Source: CAINVV01 sp037129695
Lineage (GTDB): Bacteria > Bacteroidota > Bacteroidia > Bacteroidales > Prolixibacteraceae
Length of the DNA: 15,814 nt
Reading direction: 5' to 3'
NCBI GenBank assembly: GCA_037129695.1
Contig: JBAXUL010000092.1
Span: 1 to 15,814 of the forward strand
Each line of letters opens with the position of its first letter. Position 1 is the stretch's first letter. Below, one piece after another: positions 13,654-15,814 of this stretch. Below the pieces are notes generated by a model, which searched no databases, was not told the origin of the DNA, and saw only the letters and a program-made list of their open reading frames with translations. The position numbers and the translations under genes are program-made.

Positions 13654-15814
13654 ATGTATCCAACAAAATTACTTCTTCTTGTTTCGTTGCTGGCAATTTT
13701 TACTCAATTTGCCCACAGTCAAAACAAAGGTTACGTCATTCCGTCAAATGTATTTTATATCGATGCCAATGTTGCCCCATACAATAAAGTATTACCCGGA
13801 GATACACTCTATTTTCAGGCAGGCAACAAGGACTATCTGGGCATCGCAAATTTCACAGGCACTGCCGCCAAACCAATTATCATGATCAACCAGGGTGGAG
13901 ATATCATTATCGATACCAATCATTATTACGGGATCGCCATCAAAAATTGCAGATTTATTCATTTTACCGGTACAGGTAACCCGGGTTCAATGTATGGTTT
14001 TAAAGTGAACAGAGTCGCCGCCGGTGCAGGGATGGAAATTGGCTATTTAAGCTCCGATTATGAAATAGACCATGTCTCTGTTCAACATACTTATGTCGCT
14101 GGAATTTATGCAAAAACTGATCCTGACTGTACCCCAAAAACCCAAAGAACTGCATTCACTCAATACAATACAATCATCCACGATAATTATGTTGCCTACA
14201 CAGCCGACGAAGGAATGTACATCGGAAGTTCCAAATATCTCGGTGAACCAATCGTATGCAACGGAAAGGATTCTGTCGTAATGCCCAGTTTGCTGGACGG
14301 CGTGAAGGTTTACAACAACATTGTCACCCACACAGGCTGGGATGGCATCCAGGTTGGATGTGCCTACAGAAACTGTGCGATCTACAACAACACCATCACT
14401 TTTGACAGCGATGCCGGTGTCGATACGCAGATGTCGGGAATTATGATCAATTACGGCACAAAAGCCGATTGCTACAACAATTACATCAGCGATGGGAAAG
14501 GCGATGGCATTGATTGTCTCGGATTGGGCGGCACAAGAATCTTCAACAACATCATTGTCAATCCCGGACTGACCTATAATCCGGGAAACACGTCCCTGCC
14601 CAAGCATGGAATGTATATTTCTGATGCTTCTGTTCAGAAAGACTCCGCCTTCTATATCTTCAACAACAACATCATCAACCCGAAATCGGAAGGAATCAGG
14701 TTCTCAAGTGTGCTGACCAAAGGCAACCTGATCTCATCCAATGTGATCATCAATCCCGGAGCCTTTGATTTCTACCAGAATGGCAATACCAGTTTCAAGG
14801 GAATCGATTCCTACGTGATGATCCAGAAACCAACAACAACAGATGTTACCCAAAAGAACAACTATTATCAGAGAACCGGAACAGCAGCAGGATTTGCTTC
14901 AGCCAACATGCATTTGTCCGGTGATTTTGCCCTGATGACAGGTTCACCGTTGATTGATACGGGAGATACCAATCCCAAGGCAATAACAACTTTTGATTTT
15001 ATCAGACAACTCAGGCCTTCCGGCATCAAATCAGATATCGGAACCTACGAATACCAGGGTACCGGTGTTACCCAATCAGGTGGCACGATTGCTTCCAGTC
15101 AGTCACTCTGCTTAGGATCTGCCCCTTCTGCATTTACCAGTGCGGCTCCCGCTTCAGGCTTAACGGGTACACCCGAATACAAATGGCAAATGTCTGCCAC
15201 CGGTGTGGCCGGCAGCTTCACAGACATCGCCGGCAGCAACGCTTTAACCTATGCCCCGGGAACTGTAAACACAACCACCTCCTTCATCCGTCTGGCACGT
15301 ACTGCGGGATCAGCCGACTGGAACGCAGCAGTATCTTCCAACATCGTGACCATCACCGTCAATCCTTTGCCTGCAGCATCTGCAGGAACAGACAGGACAA
15401 TCAGTCCGGGATCATCCACCCAAATCGGGGCAACTGCCGTAACCGGATCAACCTACAGCTGGACATCCTCCCCTGCCGGATTCACATCAACATCTGCCAA
15501 TCCGACGGTATCTCCTTTGGTCACCACAACTTATTCCCTGAAAGAAACAATTACCGCCACCGGTTGTACCAATACCCACAATGTTACAGTTACCCTGAGT
15601 TCCGTACCGGCCGCTGTCGCAGGGGCCAACCGGAGTATCTGCCAGGGTACTTCCACACAGATCGGTACAACTGCCGTAACAGGAAACACCTACAACTGGA
15701 CATCCTCCCCTGCCGGATTCACCTCAACAGCGGCCAATCCAATCGTTTCTCCTACAGTTACCACAACTTATACCCTGACGGAAACAATTACCGCCACCGG
15801 GAGCTCCAATTCAC
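13654..15814 (+). CDS. Secreted right-handed beta-helix protein with Ig-like repeats (3' end outside window)
   Basis: At least 720 residues, open to the window edge. The ATG at 13654 leads straight into a signal peptide of about 23 residues (MYPTKLLLLVSLLAIFTQFA, then HSQ before the mature NKGYVIPS). Residues about 30-467 form a right-handed parallel beta-helix. It opens with DANVAPYNKVLPGDTLYF, has recurrent [YF]NN turn motifs at residues 220, 244, 274, 297 and 336, and closes with the common SDIGTYEY (460-467). Ig-like domains follow: one at about 470-572, then 79-residue repeats starting at nucleotides 15370 and 15607 (PAASAGTDR.., PAAVAGANR.., each with TYxWTSSPAGFTST and TTTY.L.ETITATG). 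The visible 69 residues of the second unit match the first at 51 positions. Such proteins are typically surface-exposed polysaccharide-acting enzymes or adhesins, often exported by type IX secretion through a C-terminal sorting domain; that end is not visible. No catalytic triad can be assigned. Confidence 0.9.
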   Translation, partial: MYPTKLLLLVSLLAIFTQFAHSQNKGYVIPSNVFYIDANVAPYNKVLPGDTLYFQAGNKDYLGIANFTGTAAKPIIMINQGGDIIIDTNHYYGIAIKNCRFIHFTGTGNPGSMYGFKVNRVAAGAGMEIGYLSSDYEIDHVSVQHTYVAGIYAKTDPDCTPKTQRTAFTQYNTIIHDNYVAYTADEGMYIGSSKYLGEPIVCNGKDSVVMPSLLDGVKVYNNIVTHTGWDGIQVGCAYRNCAIYNNTITFDSDAGVDTQMSGIMINYGTKADCYNNYISDGKGDGIDCLGLGGTRIFNNIIVNPGLTYNPGNTSLPKHGMYISDASVQKDSAFYIFNNNIINPKSEGIRFSSVLTKGNLISSNVIINPGAFDFYQNGNTSFKGIDSYVMIQKPTTTDVTQKNNYYQRTGTAAGFASANMHLSGDFALMTGSPLIDTGDTNPKAITTFDFIRQLRPSGIKSDIGTYEYQGTGVTQSGGTIASSQSLCLGSAPSAFTSAAPASGLTGTPEYKWQMSATGVAGSFTDIAGSNALTYAPGTVNTTTSFIRLARTAGSADWNAAVSSNIVTITVNPLPAASAGTDRTISPGSSTQIGATAVTGSTYSWTSSPAGFTSTSANPTVSPLVTTTYSLKETITATGCTNTHNVTVTLSSVPAAVAGANRSICQGTSTQIGTTAVTGNTYNWTSSPAGFTSTAANPIVSPTVTTTYTLTETITATGSSNS

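Noticed and set aside
14047..14607. 186-codon open frame on the - strand inside the beta-helix gene
   Set aside because: It lies wholly within a continuous + strand frame with a signal peptide and clear beta-helix motifs. Its own protein shows no family signature.

Overview
The window looks like part of a chromosome of a member of the Bacteroidota. The evidence is moderate-to-low GC with A-rich rather than Shine-Dalgarno leaders, hybrid histidine kinases, TonB-C/TPR proteins with an N-terminal signal, an AraC-type HTH fused through a membrane segment to a FlgO/TolB-N-like domain, and a very large secreted beta-helix protein with Ig-like repeats of the kind exported by type IX secretion. The placement is inferred from gene content; no rRNA or tRNA is present to confirm it.

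Left part (1-8369, all + strand): a Kai-clock-type signalling cluster. It begins with the last 22 codons of one kaiB-like gene, then a complete kaiB (83-433), a PAS-only protein with four PAS domains and no kinase (465-2327), a 191-base spacer full of small hairpins, a membrane hybrid histidine kinase (4HB-HAMP-GAF-HisKA-HATPase-REC-REC, 2519-5491), and an overlapping soluble one (REC-PAS-PAS-PAS-HisKA-HATPase-REC, 5481-8369). A kaiC gene is expected just upstream, outside the window. The likely logic is that KaiB/KaiC state and PAS-sensed signals feed a multi-step phosphorelay. No output DNA-binding regulator lies in this cluster.

Middle part (8370-9490) has no intact gene. It carries a decayed IS3-family transposase fragment, about 8920-9310, broken by stops and frameshifts but still showing the spacing of a DD(35)E catalytic core. 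A 40-base near-perfect palindrome lies within it.

Right-middle part (9491-12837, - strand): two tandem paralogues of exactly 251 aa each (signal peptide, TonB C-terminal-like domain, TPRs). Upstream of them on the same strand is an AraC-HTH/transmembrane/FlgO-like regulator. The region between the regulator and the paralogues is crowded with TTTCAATT motifs and hairpins.

Right end (13654 to the window edge, + strand): a secreted right-handed beta-helix protein of at least 720 residues followed by Ig-like domains, including 79-residue tandem repeats. It runs off the window. The 816-base divergent intergenic region before it holds several dyads but no recognisable gene.
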